NCBI GenBank assembly: GCA_026874595.1
Contig: CM049310.1
Span: forward strand, 4,214,001-4,278,000
Reading direction: 5' to 3'
Origin: Sipunculus nudus
Lineage: Eukaryota; Annelida; Sipuncula; Golfingiida; Sipunculidae
Length of the DNA stretch: 64,000 nucleotides
A model generated the notes under the pieces. It had not been told where the DNA came from, searched no databases, and saw only the letters and a program-made list of their open reading frames with translations. Shown one piece after another: positions 60,601 to 63,549 of the stretch (positions are counted from its first letter, which is position 1; each line of letters starts with the position of its first letter). The position numbers and the translations under genes are program-made.

Positions 60601-63156
60601 ACGCTGTATAAGTATAAGTTACCTGGCTTTTGGAGATTGTTAATTGTGTTATGCTGTGGAAGTATTTGTTACCTGTTTTTTTGGTGGTGGTGACTTGTGT
60701 TACGCTGTGGAAGTATTTGTTACCAGGTTTTTGGTAGAGGTGACTTGCGTTACGCTGTGGAAGTATTTGTTACCAGGTTTTTGGTAGAGGTGACTTGTGT
60801 TACGCTGTGGAAGTATTTGTTACCTAGTTTTTGGTAGAGGTGACTTGTGTTACGCTGTGGAAGTATTTGTTACCAGGTTTTTGGTGGTGGTGACTTGTGT
60901 TACACTGTAGAAGTATTTATAACCTGGTTTTTGGTAGTGGTGACTTGTGTTACGCTGTATAAGTATTTGTTACCTGGTTTTTGGTAGAGGTGACTTGTGT
61001 TACGCTGTGGAAGTATTTGTTACCTGGTTTTTGGTGGTGATGACTTGTGTTACACTGTAGAAGTATTTATAACCTGGTTTTTGGTAGTGGTGACTTGTGT
61101 TACGCTGTATAAGTATTTGTTACCTGGGTTTTGGTAGAGGTGACTTGTGTTATGCTGTATAAGTATTAGTTACCTGGCTTGTGGAGATTGTAAATTGTGT
61201 TATGCTGTGGAAGTATTTGTTACCTGTTTTTTTTGTGGTGGTGACTTGTGTTACGTTGTGGAAGTATTTGTTACCAGGTTTTTGGTAGAGGTGACTTGTG
61301 TAACCCTGTGGAAGTATTTGTTACCTGGTTTTTGGTGGTGGTGACTTGTGTTACACTGTAGAAGTATTTATAACCTGGTTTTTGGTAGTAGTGACTTGTG
61401 TTACGCTGTATAAGTATTTGTTACCTGGGTTTTGGTGGTGGTGACTTGTGTTATGCTGTGGAAGTATTTGTTACCAGGTTTTTTGGTGGTGTGTGACTTG
61501 TGTTGCACTGTGGAAGTATTTGTTACCTGGTTTTCGGTGGTGATGACTTGTGTTACGCTGTGGAAGTATTAGTTACCTGGCTTTTGGTGTTGGTGACTTG
61601 TGTTACTCTGTGGAAATATATGTTACCTGGTTTTTGGTAAAGGTGACTTGTGTGACACCATGGGCATCCCTGAGAGCCAGGAACTGTCCTGTCATGCGGT
61701 TATGTTGCACCCAGCCACACAGCTTCACAAGTTGTCCAACATGAGCACAGCCTAGTTCCCCGCAGTGATGGGTCCTCTGACTAAAACTGATCAACTCCCT
61801 GTCTAAAAAGAAAAGACACTAAAGAATACTCTGATGTTAGAACTTTAGAATGACTATTTGTGACTATATTGTACATACAGCTTTTTGTAAGTTTCTTTAT
61901 GAAGATCTGGTCTGAATGCTTTCATTTTAATTCTTTTAACAAACATAATTCACGGGGTGTTTATTATATATCATTTAAGGGCCAAAATTAAACCAATCTG
62001 TCATGTCTAATTGCTAATCAGTGTCATCACTCACTGTCCTGAACACTATTACAGTGTCGAATATAGTATAAATACTATTTTTATTTCAGGTGTTTTTCTT
62101 AAATTCCTTGCAAGATTATTCTTTCTACTTCTGTTTACTGAACCTCTACAAAACTATAAACAAATTTATTCACTGAGACAGAAAAGATAAAGATTTCACT
62201 TTTGGAAGTCATATAAAAAATGGCGCATAAAATGTAGGTTACTCAGACAAGAATACTCCCCTAACCCTGTGTCAAGGGCTCAGCCAGTTGATCTCTAAAT
62301 CATGTTTATCAAGTTTAAAAAATGAAAAATAGGTAAGAAATACTTTAGTTGTAAGGCTTGCAGGTCTAGATATATTGACTCTTTAAGATGTCTTTAAAAA
62401 ACTGACATATTACACTTTCATTTATTTGGACATATATCCTGAGGACTTTGGGCGTAAGATGTGTTTGAAGGGCAGGTTTTCCATGGGCTGAGTTGTCAAG
62501 GGCCAAGTTCACTTGCATAGTTTCTGATAGATGGTGCAGTGATAGCCCCTTCATGCTTCACATAATAATGTTAAATTTCTCAGCCTCTGGACTTAATAAG
62601 TTGGAAAAAATAAATATGAAAAATCAGTCATCCTCCCCTGCCCCCCTCCCCTGCCCCTAAGGACACACTTGACATCATCCCACAGTTGCATGGCAATGGT
62701 TGGGTGCCACTGAATTATCATTTAAATGAATTAATAGCTAGAAATACTGGAGCTATGGTTCAATAAACTGTGTAAATTGGATGAGGCTGGAGAAAAATAA
62801 GGCAAGTACTAGCAATATATATATTACATAAAATAGAAGAGTACCTTTTTTACATTATAAATCACTAGTTTTAGGCCCCAGGCGTCCCTATTCGATCTTA
62901 TCACTGATATCGCACCTATTGTAAAATCGTACCGATAGACTAATAATAGTAATATCCTTCACTTCAATCTTCAGAAGTTAACCACTTGACGTCGCATGTC
63001 CCTGGGCGATAATTGGTGAAAGTTATCGTGCACCGAATCTTACAGGCTTTGAAATGGTTATGGGTACATGTCCTCACCTTTCTTAGAGTGGCAGAATCTC
63101 TCTGATCTGAATACTTTCAGCAATCGACCAACGTGCAGAGATTTTCGACAGTTCAT
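4401..63156 (-). CDS. DARS2: Mitochondrial aspartyl-tRNA synthetase, 15 exons, C-terminus off window
   Basis: Class II aminoacyl-tRNA synthetase that charges mitochondrial tRNA-Asp in the matrix. Fifteen exons join in frame to 510 codons. Residues 1 to about 30 are basic and poor in acids, as in a mitochondrial presequence. An OB-fold anticodon-binding domain follows ([20 protein letters not shown], about 44-63). Motif 1 is around FVDVETP (194-200). The QSPQQ loop is at 228-232. Motif 2 is FRDE (252-255) followed by [15 protein letters not shown] is at 269-274. The bacterial/mitochondrial-type insertion domain is about 310-440. WVEDFP is at 471-476 and HHPFTAPHP at 490-498. Human DARS2 has about 645 residues, so roughly 110 residues with motif 3 lie left of the window. 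An in-frame TAG six bases upstream supports the chosen ATG. Order, phases and sequence resemble human DARS2 and the bacterial-type AspRS, not cytosolic DARS1. The intron 11 host of the LRR gene is over 23 kb. Confidence 0.95.
4481..5025. other. Intron 14 spacer, nothing recognised
   Basis: AT-rich intron sequence between exon 15 and the next HINE. A short open frame on the minus strand (4570-4788) has no similarity I recognise. No RNA gene or regulatory site could be supported. Confidence 0.5.
5026..6608 (+). mobile_element. Pearl-like HINE with ~165-bp cores (family 1 ends)
   Basis: The 5' end is CAAGTGGCCCATTGGGCCAT (palindromic) followed by GCTCAGCTAA. About eight cores follow, with CATAGGTCACAAAATATAGG, CACCATGACCTAATTTCAGG, TTTCCAAGGAGA, TTCTAGGCCT, ATACAATTTGTGCCC and GTCTGACTGTCTGGGTGCTC. 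The 3' end has a decayed GAC run and the hairpin ATAGCTCAGATGAGTTACAG / TCAGCTGAGCTAAAAA. Core length, ends and order match bivalve pearl elements. Inserted in DARS2 intron 14. Confidence 0.8.
6751..6774. repeat. (CA)n microsatellite
   Basis: Twelve CA dinucleotides, 32 bases from the donor of DARS2 exon 14 on the intron side. Confidence 0.95.
6806..6883 (-). CDS. DARS2: DARS2 exon 14
   Basis: Encodes [20 protein letters not shown] then FLPKED. This matches the conserved catalytic strand [15 protein letters not shown]. The acceptor is TTTAAATAG and the donor GATG|GTACAG. Phase 1 at both ends. The 37-bp minisatellite lies about 200 bases upstream in the preceding intron. Confidence 0.95.
7092..9820. 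repeat. 37-bp minisatellite, about 73 copies
   Basis: The unit begins CCTCCTGTTACAGGTGTGGT and continues CACCCTGGGCAGGCCTG. Two main variants alternate in blocks: GTGTGGTC with GCCTGCC, and GTGTTGTC with GCCTACC. A one-base-longer unit (TCACCCCTGGG) at 9088 recurs at 9385, an offset of 297 bases or eight units plus one, showing segmental copying. Because 37 is not a multiple of 3, all three plus frames cycle through the same 37 codons, and the array stays open for over 2 kb. It lies in DARS2 intron 13. Confidence 0.97.
10163..10988. repeat. 21-bp minisatellite, about 40 copies
   Basis: The unit is AACATTCAAGTCTGAGTCCA plus G, with CAAG/CGAG and CCAG/CCGG variants. An interruption sits at 10497-10503. 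The 21-base length is seven codons, so both strands stay open (NVLDSDL on minus, EHSSLSP on plus). This is a property of the repeat and not evidence of a protein. A decayed outlier with similar CAAGTC..GAGTCCAAGTC spacing lies at 9850-9930. Confidence 0.95.
10989..12294. repeat. Intron 13 remainder with a diverged ~230-bp duplication
   Basis: Two diverged copies lie at about 11375-11555 and 11605-11790. Both have ATGTGGGTTCAA, TAATAGGCTTCT, TTCTTGACTTATTTT and a TGTCACTGACAAA-like segment. Shorter GTGGGTTCAC pieces recur to about 11895. No exon or RNA gene is seen in the rest. Confidence 0.6.
12295..12349 (-). CDS. DARS2: DARS2 exon 13
   Basis: Eighteen codons plus one base, [18 protein letters not shown]. 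This matches human LLGKLRLECADLLETRG. The acceptor is CTGTTTTCAG and the donor GCTAAAG|GTACTA. Phase 1, completed to Gly by exon 14. Confidence 0.92.
12350..12731. other. DARS2 intron 12, nothing recognised
   Basis: 382 bases of ordinary AT-rich intron between exons 12 and 13. No repeat family or RNA structure was seen. Confidence 0.6.
12732..12896 (-). CDS. DARS2: DARS2 exon 12
   Basis: About 55 codons with [20 protein letters not shown] then [10 protein letters not shown]. This matches human ..NFI.ESQRLELIRLME....DVVLLTAGEH. The acceptor is TATATTCCAG. Two donors three bases apart are possible: CTG|GTGGTT (exon would end at 12735) and GTG|GTTAGA (12732). The second has G at donor position +5 and gives the same spacing to LGK as human, so I prefer it. 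Confidence 0.9.
12968..13001. repeat. (TA)n microsatellite
   Basis: About 17 TA dinucleotides in DARS2 intron 11, shortly upstream of exon 12 in transcript order. Confidence 0.95.
13352..13381. repeat. (CT)n microsatellite
   Basis: About 15 CT dinucleotides in DARS2 intron 11. No gene is seen from here to the LRR gene. Confidence 0.95.
13382..16075. other. Upstream region of the LRR gene, no coding feature seen
   Basis: Holds no exon I can support. It includes a C-tract (about 13768-13780), a C-tract followed by CA (14262-14285), a G-tract (14704-14717) and several short open frames without similarity to anything I recognise. It should contain the promoter and 5' UTR of the LRR gene. I see no convincing TATA box near 16076, and a 5' non-coding exon cannot be excluded. 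Confidence 0.4.
16076..18370 (+). CDS. Leucine-rich repeat single-pass membrane protein, intronless, no TIR
   Basis: A 764-residue protein from an ATG in a strong CACCATGG context. The frame is open for 78 bases upstream, but the chosen Met is followed at once by a signal-peptide-like core (residues 1-25). An LRRNT cap has Cys at 30, 34, 36 and 45. About 24 LRRs (LxxLxLxxNxL) run from about 46 to 649 with many N-x-S/T sites. The LRRCT cap starts NPFDCTC (Cys 654, 656, 683, 704). One transmembrane helix spans 710-732, then a 32-residue basic tail. The tail has YDSF (a Yxx-phi type sorting motif) and ends HTAI, which fits a class I PDZ ligand (T/S-x-hydrophobic). There is no TIR or kinase domain. 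Such proteins act in adhesion or innate recognition; the ligand is unknown. It lies antisense in DARS2 intron 11. Confidence 0.9.
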   Translation: METKKRYCLSFLLCVTLCLCIPVTTEDTTCPVECHCERGSKHINCQGAGLHQIPKIPTWTTTLDLRDNDITVIKNDTWWAGSELHTLFLSNNSIAEIQAGAFVNLNWLEILDISSNKLMALPDKLLLKNEQLEILDLSSNLFSIIPENAMFNLKNLRTLNISYNHLSSPVMGPGFKDTPQISVLDLSGNNFPVLETHAFQALLWWNQNVLLNLNLSYCGVETIEPGAFKEFYHLESLSLRGNSEISLWNLQQALLEIGPYTLKELDVSNMAINDSYALFSIFKQKKLQKLNLSGNNIEIIPPKTFYFLNSLRELDLSINQLTKVGDMSGLSNLQTLLLGDNLLSTVSETQIEKLPRLRTLDVSMNQISQISDTPFQKLFYIQEINLSHNNLSVFSVSTGLERLLILKMQHNSMKDLQFIQRLPRLHTLDLSYNDFDYLNSESCLAGQSFKVMNLSHNNINSMKEHAFHQCKIQVLDLSYNSISELLKPSWTGLQDLNLSNNMISWISNNALKGLSHLETLDLNMNLLQNLQQYCLKDLHNLLYLDLSHNNFSDFLETNGARLELNSLASLRGIDLSYNNLGWLQDGLFFNLLHLKHVDFSNNNISHIASNAFYGSTSLSSLDLSSNNLSIVDPTAFEQIPYLRVLNLADNPFDCTCKLMPFKLWKEKSNVSSLFENIKGDYICASPPEWEGTYLKHFQLPSMTCTHQEKAVILAIVSCALLAVLMIVGAVAYRNRGWVQQRMARIHHQSMYDSFTLDSPRHTAI
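18532..18537 (+). terminator. Poly(A) signal for the LRR gene
   Basis: AATAAA 162 bases after the stop codon of the LRR gene, on the same strand. It is the first canonical hexamer after the stop, so the likely 3' UTR is about 180-200 bases. The strand and distance make this the natural 3' end. Confidence 0.6.
18783..19357. mobile_element. hAT-like MITE with 8-bp target duplication
   Basis: A 575-base element whose ends are TAGTGGTGGG and, reversed, TAGTGATGGG (one mismatch in ten). It is flanked by a perfect 8-base direct repeat GTATCTCT (18775-18782 and 19358-19365). hAT transposons make 8-base duplications and often start near YAGTGRTGGG. No transposase frame is present, so it is non-autonomous. 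It sits 240 bases past the LRR poly(A) signal. Confidence 0.85.
19560..20748. repeat. 23-bp AGGCCTGTCTAATATAAGGC array, about 50 copies
   Basis: The left end (19560-19740) has longer ~35-base units with GGCCCAACTATAAAGTGAGG. From about 19750 a 23-base unit GAGGCCTGTCTAATATAAGG plus a variable GCG/GCA triplet dominates. A final unit with the longer form (GGCCCATCTATAAAGC) closes the array at 20748, so the array is bracketed by the ancestral-looking unit. It lies in DARS2 intron 11, downstream of the LRR gene. Confidence 0.93.
20749..22714. other. Intron 11 spacer, no gene supported
   Basis: AT-rich sequence between the 23-bp array and the first HINE. Short open frames on both strands (for example 21434-21649) overlap each other and show no family motif. 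A small repeated CCTTCTGCACCATGTC (about 21707-21736) is the only local structure noticed. Confidence 0.45.
22715..24619 (+). mobile_element. HINE element, family 1, subtype with G-tract and AAACGTGCCA
   Basis: The 5' end is CAAGGGACCTATGGGTCACT followed by GCTCAGCTGA. The body has an internal G-tract (about 23715-23729), a GGGAAAAAACGTGCCATAG segment near 23996, and a long GACG tetranucleotide run (24519-24570). The 3' end is ATAGCTCAGATGACTTATAG / TCAGCTGAGCTGAAAA. The GCTCAGCTGA near the start and TCAGCTGAGC near the end are exact inverted repeats. Same subtype as 25029-30215 and the inner element ending at 46041. Confidence 0.85.
26627..29935 (+). mobile_element. HINE element, family 2, nested in family 1
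   Basis: The 5' end is ACAAGGCCTACAGGCCT (palindromic) followed by GCGAACCTGTG (26647-26657). The 3' end has CACAGGTTCGC (29919-29929), an exact inverted copy, then TAAAAAA. The body holds GGTGGCGCCACC cores, CACTGAGTGAACTCTTGACC repeats (28080-28310) and about four ~170-base cores with CCATAACTCAGCCAAAAA and AACCATTT.AACAAACTT (28900-29720). A second copy lies at 51912-54238. It is itself interrupted by a family 3 element. Confidence 0.85.
26811..27661 (+). mobile_element. HINE element, family 3, nested in family 2
   Basis: Starts CTAGAATATGGGTAGTCAAC then AAGCGACTATGTGTATCC, as at 57193. It ends CATAGTATCTGCAAAACTC then GGCAGATACAATGA, as at 58440-58495. Between these are ~140-base GGTGGCGCCACC cores. 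The sister family 2 copy (52694-52735) reads straight across this point, from CACACAAAAATGC to TTGTAGGTGG, so the insertion is real. It is the innermost layer of a three-level nest. Confidence 0.8.
30273..34931 (+). mobile_element. HINE element, family 1, split by a second family 1 insertion
   Basis: The 5' end is CTAGTGGCCCATGGGCCAT then GCTCAGCTGA. Type A (~140-base, GGTGGCGCCACC) cores run to about 31080. A family 3-like CTCTCTGGAAAC scrap is at 31150, then ~330-base cores. The sequence breaks at TTTGAAAGTATCAA (32029) and resumes at AAATAGAGAAAAAAATTTGT (34526). It ends with a GACAGCCAGACAG run and the 3' hairpin at 34894-34931. Confidence 0.8.
32030..34529 (+). mobile_element. HINE element, family 1, complete and nested
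   Basis: The 5' end is CAAGTGACCCAAGGGTCATG then GCTTAGCTGA. The next 140 bases match 48424-48560 closely (AGGAAATTTTATCATCTGAA, TAGTATATACCCATTCAACT). About seven ~330-base cores follow, then a GGCCGGACGGACGACGG run and the 3' hairpin ending GCTGAGCTAAAAA. The outer element's core is continuous across the insertion, which fixes both boundaries within an A-rich target. Confidence 0.88.
34932..36051. other. Intron 11 spacer with two diverged ~180-bp repeats
   Basis: Two diverged copies (about 35205-35330 and 35355-35460) share GTGACCTCTGACCT.ATTAAA, AGGTGAGA and TACTGAGTTT. They look like eroded HINE cores. Nothing coding is supported up to the donor of exon 11. Confidence 0.5.
36052..36114 (-). 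CDS. DARS2: DARS2 exon 11
   Basis: Twenty-one codons, [20 protein letters not shown] and a final Lys. It aligns with human YLKRKDIESIRNFA in the insertion domain. The acceptor is TTTACAG and the donor ACTAAG|GTAAGA. Phase 0 at both ends. The next intron is over 23 kb and hosts the LRR gene and several mobile elements. Confidence 0.85.
36387..36887. mobile_element. TA-flanked MITE with internal tandem duplication
   Basis: The left end is CAGCAGAACCTGTGGTGAGG and the right end, reversed, is TAGCAGGACCTACCATGAGG. Both run on to GGACA and are flanked by TA. The termini resemble pogo/Tc1-mariner MITEs. Inside, a ~170-base segment with GAGAATTTTA, TCTCAAATTT.GCAATGATTT and ACATTCAATATGG occurs twice (about 36437-36610 and 36708-36850). 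Lies in DARS2 intron 10. No transposase frame. Confidence 0.7.
37277..37384 (-). CDS. DARS2: DARS2 exon 10
   Basis: Thirty-six codons starting [20 protein letters not shown], in the insertion domain (human [20 protein letters not shown] is the counterpart). It ends CCPGGA against human CIPEGA. The acceptor is CCAG and the donor GGGGCT|GTAAGT. Phase 0 at both ends. Less conserved than the catalytic exons, as expected for this domain. Confidence 0.88.
37757..39119 (+). mobile_element. HINE element, family 4, ~195-bp cores
   Basis: Starts with the palindrome TGTGTCGGAATGACACA (37763-37779) followed by ATGCCCCCGCC (37781-37791). It ends with GGCAGGGGCAT (39104-39114), an inverted copy with one mismatch in eleven, then AAAAAT. 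About six ~195-base cores contain ATCTGTAACTGGTCATTATC, TGCAGGCATTGCGAAAAAAA, TTTGTCATGAAAATTTCTAT and GGTCAAAAGTAGGTCAACTG. Lies in DARS2 intron 9. No coding capacity. Confidence 0.85.
39120..41539. other. Intron 9 spacer, very AT-rich, one CpG-richer patch
   Basis: Includes TA-rich runs at 40440-40575. A patch at 40800-41230 is richer in CpG, with CCAAT-type motifs and ACAACATGGCCGCCTTAAAG at about 41205-41224. That resembles a first-exon start, but no downstream exon follows and no family is recognised. Nothing else is supported. Confidence 0.35.
41540..42295 (+). mobile_element. Truncated HINE, ~330-bp cores and 3' end (family 1)
   Basis: About two and a half cores with AACAGAGACCT, TTCCAAGGA and GGTGGGGCCACCAGTCTGCA. 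A GGACAGACAGACA run and the hairpin TAGCTCAGATGACTTTCAGT / CAGCTGAGCTAACAA close it at 42260-42295. No 5' end is found, so it is truncated on the left. The 3' end lies 146 bases from exon 9. Confidence 0.75.
42441..42620 (-). CDS. DARS2: DARS2 exon 9
   Basis: Sixty codons beginning [13 protein letters not shown] and ending [13 protein letters not shown]. This matches human (I/V)D.EMSFV and YG.DKPD.RFGMK, the entry to the bacterial-type insertion domain. The acceptor is TACTCCACAG and the donor ATGAAG|GTAGGT. The open frame continues past the donor into the intron, and that extension should not be taken as coding. A truncated HINE array ends 146 bases away at 42295. Confidence 0.96.
42621..43074. 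other. DARS2 intron 8, nothing recognised
   Basis: 454 bases of ordinary intron between exons 9 and 8. No repeat family was noticed. Confidence 0.6.
43075..43179 (-). CDS. DARS2: DARS2 exon 8 (motif 2)
   Basis: Thirty-five codons, [20 protein letters not shown] then [15 protein letters not shown]. This is class II motif 2, with the Arg that contacts the ATP alpha-phosphate, and the following catalytic strand. The acceptor is GTTTTAG and the donor ACACAG|GTAGGT. Phase 0 at both ends. Confidence 0.96.
43318..46582 (+). mobile_element. Nested HINE cluster, three 5' ends and two 3' ends
   Basis: Family 1 5' ends occur at 43318 (CAAGGGACCCATGGGTCATG), 43559 (CAAGGGACCCATGGGTCACG) and 44161 (CAAAGGACCCTTGGGTCATG). 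3' hairpins end at about 46041 and 46582. The outer core at 43380-43520 (CAGTGACCTA, TTGGTATGC) has its counterpart at 46340-46500, so the outermost element is 43318-46582. The inner element ending at 46041 is the G-tract/AAACGTGCCA subtype (G-tract 45178-45192). Which of the two inner 5' ends belongs to it is not settled. Confidence 0.7.
46782..46846 (-). pseudogene. DARS2: Decayed duplicate of DARS2 exon 7
   Basis: Read on the minus strand in the exon-7 frame it gives [17 protein letters not shown], against [19 protein letters not shown] in the true exon. Two stop codons lie where the exon has conserved residues, and the first codons (GAREF) are no longer clear. The donor is still CAG|GTATTG. 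The flanking intron is duplicated with it. Inclusion in mRNA would truncate the enzyme, so it is most likely skipped. Confidence 0.85.
46954..47025 (-). CDS. DARS2: DARS2 exon 7 (flipping loop region)
   Basis: Twenty-four codons, GAREFVVP then [12 protein letters not shown]. This matches the family pattern GA.EF.VP....G.FY.LPQSPQ that orders around ATP and Asp. The acceptor is TTATTGTAG and the donor CAG|GTATGA. A decayed duplicate of this exon lies immediately downstream in transcript order (46782-46846). Confidence 0.94.
47026..48054. other. DARS2 introns 6 and 5 around exon 6
   Basis: Ordinary AT-rich intron sequence on both sides of exon 6 (47537-47583). No mobile element ends or tandem repeats were seen. 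Confidence 0.6.
47537..47583 (-). CDS. DARS2: DARS2 exon 6 (motif 1)
   Basis: A 47-base exon encoding [16 protein letters not shown] with the first base of the Gly codon taken from exon 5. It carries class II motif 1 with its invariant proline (ETP). The acceptor is TTTGTAG and the donor CCTGGG|GTAAAT. Too short to show up as a long open frame, but fixed by homology and phase. Confidence 0.93.
48055..48178 (-). CDS. DARS2: DARS2 exon 5
   Basis: Forty-one codons plus one base. It contains [12 protein letters not shown] and [15 protein letters not shown], the conserved helix leading into motif 1 (human LRLQYRYLDLRS and LRLRSQMVMKMREYL). The acceptor is CTTTTTTAG and the donor CATG|GTAAGT. Phase 1 at the 3' end, completed by exon 6. 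Confidence 0.95.
48424..50250 (+). mobile_element. HINE element, family 1, complete
   Basis: The 5' end CAAGTGACCCATGGGTCATG is followed by GCTCAGCTGA and the same 140-base leader as the element at 32030. About five ~330-base cores with GGTGGCGCCACCAGTCTGCA (49565) follow. A GACGGACAGACAGACAGACA run precedes the hairpin CTAAGATGACTTTCAGTCAG / CTGAGCTAAAAA at 50219-50250. Lies in DARS2 intron 4. Confidence 0.85.
50251..50812. other. Intron 4 spacer, nothing recognised
   Basis: Between the HINE and exon 4. Short open frames (for example 50497-50706) show no family motif. No RNA gene was seen. Confidence 0.5.
50813..50833 (-). repeat. Short second copy of the exon 4 end and donor
   Basis: Plus-strand TACCTTGTATGCCTCGTTA matches the exon 4 boundary TACCTTGTGAGCCTCGTTA 58 bases away with two differences. 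On the minus strand it forms AACGAGGCATACAAG|GTAAAA, a second donor-like site just inside intron 4. It may be a remnant of a small duplication or chance. Confidence 0.45.
50874..50972 (-). CDS. DARS2: DARS2 exon 4
   Basis: Thirty-three codons including [15 protein letters not shown] and NLPFQV. This matches the hinge region TGEIEI..K..ELLN.....LPFEI of the family. The acceptor is TTTTTACTCAG and the donor CACAAG|GTATGT. Phase 0 at both ends. A short second copy of the exon end plus donor sits 58 bases further into the intron (50813-50833). Confidence 0.93.
51019..51187. mobile_element. Short TA-ended MITE, pogo-like
   Basis: The left end is TATATAGGGGCACCTCTC. The right end, reversed, is TATACAGAGAAACCTCTGG. 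The internal CACCTCCATAAAGCGACACC segment is typical of pogo/Tc1-mariner MITEs with AACCTC-type termini. About 165 bases with imperfect inverted ends and no coding capacity. Lies in DARS2 intron 3. Confidence 0.55.
51295..51588. repeat. 48-bp minisatellite, six nearly identical copies
   Basis: The unit starts AAGTCTCATGAAACCTCGAT and continues to CACGGAGAGGGCA, six times with only one or two base differences (an A in copy 4, an A in copy 5). Forty-eight bases is 16 codons, so one plus frame reads through it. The homogeneity suggests recent expansion. It lies in DARS2 intron 3. Confidence 0.95.
51912..54238 (+). mobile_element. HINE element, family 2, interrupted by a TIR element
   Basis: The 5' end is ACAAGGCCAACAGGCCTTAT then ACGAACCTGTG. 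The 3' end has CTCACAGGTTGCTA (54225-54238). Cores with GGTGGCGCCACC (52936, 53886), CACTGAGTGAACTCTTGACC (53199) and ~170-base CCATTTGAACAAACTTGAGA units mirror the copy at 26627-29935. A 610-base element is inserted at 52064-52673. This copy lacks the family 3 insertion, which defines that insertion site in the other copy. Confidence 0.82.
52064..52673. mobile_element. 610-bp non-autonomous DNA transposon with inverted ends
   Basis: The left end is CGGGATATCGCTAATGCAGC. The right end, reversed, is GGGGATATCGCTAATACCG. Similarity continues through CTCGTGT and TGGAGG for about 38 bases, with TA outside each end. The family 2 element reads on across the site in the other copy, which confirms an insertion. 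No transposase frame was found; the superfamily is not assigned (TA target suggests Tc1-mariner-like). Confidence 0.7.
54288..54975 (+). mobile_element. tRNA-derived SINE, three tandem units
   Basis: Unit 1 has a perfect RNA polymerase III A box TAGCAAAGTGG (54331-54341) and B box GGTTCGAATCC (54374-54384), spaced as in a tRNA. Unit 2 (about 54590-54870) has a decayed A box and TGTTCAAATCC (54680-54690). Unit 3 is cut after the tRNA-like head, with TAGGGAAGCGG (54909) and ATTCGAATCC (54951). The body, with TTTTCCCCTGAGCAATTTGT, GGAAATTACCG.CACC and GGGATAGTCTTGTTCTGATA, is shared by units 1 and 2. No functional tRNA fold with a clear acceptor stem was found. Confidence 0.8.
54976..55779. other. 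Intron 3 spacer, nothing recognised
   Basis: Between the SINE array and the next repeat pair. An open frame at 55428-55637 on the plus strand has no motif I recognise. TTCCGAATATTGC occurs twice (about 55589 and 55656) in a small local duplication. Confidence 0.45.
55780..56400 (+). mobile_element. Two ~310-bp cores and GACG run, HINE remnant
   Basis: Two diverged copies (about 55787-56050 and 56095-56345) share TGCAGCA, CCCAGTGGTTCCT, AATAAGCTCCTAAGTTTTTT, TCAAGGTCA.CATCTTCAAA and GAGATATCCC. A GGCCGGACGGACAGACAGAC run follows at 56344, as in HINE 3' ends. No matching 5' or 3' termini were identified, so the family is not assigned. Confidence 0.6.
56529..56627 (-). CDS. DARS2: DARS2 exon 3
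   Basis: Thirty-three codons including [20 protein letters not shown]. This matches the conserved end of the OB-fold (human [20 protein letters not shown]). The acceptor is TTTCAAG and the donor CCAG|GTAATA. Both ends are phase 0. Confidence 0.93.
56628..57192. other. Intron 2 spacer, nothing recognised
   Basis: AT-rich sequence between exon 3 and the family 3 HINE. No repeat or gene was seen. Confidence 0.55.
57193..58495 (+). mobile_element. HINE element, family 3, complete
   Basis: Starts CTAGAATACAGATAGTCGAC then AAGCGACTACG. AGTCG..CGACT forms a small hairpin. TGTATCCG at 57224-57231 is matched by CGGATACA at 58484-58491, an exact inverted repeat, followed by ATAAA. Between them are about nine ~140-base cores with GGTGGTGCCACC or GATGGCACCACCAGTCTT junctions and CTCCTGAGATATGAGC. 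Ends about 100 bases from the exon-2-derived minisatellite. Confidence 0.8.
58602..61656 (-). repeat. 50/52-bp minisatellite built from the exon 2 end plus splice donor
   Basis: About 60 tandem units. A 52-base subtype covers about 58602-60000 and a 50-base subtype about 60000-61650. On the minus strand each unit carries ACACAAGTCACC, then ACCAAAAACCAG|GTAAC or a close variant. This is the last 27 bases of DARS2 exon 2 plus its donor. The unit at 60967-61010 matches the exon end at 26 of 27 bases. The array runs directly into the real exon at 61627. Within it, 58921 onward recurs at 59542 onward, an offset of 621 bases (12 units). Confidence 0.93.
61627..61802 (-). CDS. DARS2: DARS2 exon 2 (OB-fold, anticodon-binding domain)
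   Basis: Encodes the N-terminal OB-fold with [16 protein letters not shown] and FLALRDAHG, matching the family pattern CGEL..HLG..V.LCGW.. and LVLRD..G. The acceptor is CTTTTTAG and the donor is ACCAAAAACCAG|GTAAC. Length is 176 bases; with exon 1 this ends in phase 0. The last 27 coding bases (TQVTFTKNQ) and the donor recur tens of times in the adjoining intron as a minisatellite. Reading past the donor meets a TAA after seven codons. Confidence 0.92.
61803..63077. other. DARS2 intron 1, nothing recognised
   Basis: About 1.3 kb without a mobile element end or tandem array. A C-rich patch at 62631-62658 is the only compositional feature. The minus-strand open frame at 62366-62554 has no family similarity. 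Confidence 0.55.
63078..63156 (-). CDS. DARS2: DARS2 exon 1 (start codon, mitochondrial presequence)
   Basis: Begins [16 protein letters not shown] and encodes 26 codons plus one base, rich in Arg and Lys with a single acidic residue, as expected for a matrix-targeting peptide. The donor is AAG|GTGAGG at the low-coordinate end. An in-frame TAG lies six bases upstream of the ATG, so no longer N-terminus is possible without another exon. The split codon completes with exon 2. Confidence 0.85.
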
Positions 63157-63549
63157 TTTCTAATGTTCTGTTTGTCAAATGTCACCGGCTTCAGGGCAGG
63201 ATCATGCGACATCTAGTGGAATTGTGTTCAACTAAATGAAGCGCAAGTGATTTGAACTAATGACATCTGGCGGCTCTTTTAGTAACTAACGAAAGACCTT
63301 TCAAAGATCACGCCAAAATAAAATATATGGAATTTTGTCAGCCTGACGGCAAGAATGAAAATATGTACGACAATTTTAGGATAAACGGACAGGCAAAAAT
63401 AAAGCCCACATAACTTTATCCACTTTTATATGGCACCTTTATTTATATTTTTTATTCATCATGCACATTATTATTTGAAGGAACTGAGGCAAAAGCAGAA
63501 ATGAACAATATGACAATAAAACTAAAGGGTAAGTGCTCATCCCCCCCCC

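Noticed and set aside
61603-61626. Extension of exon 2 past CAG|GTAAC
   Set aside because: The frame stops within eight codons and the sequence is already minisatellite. Exon 3 continues in phase from 61627.
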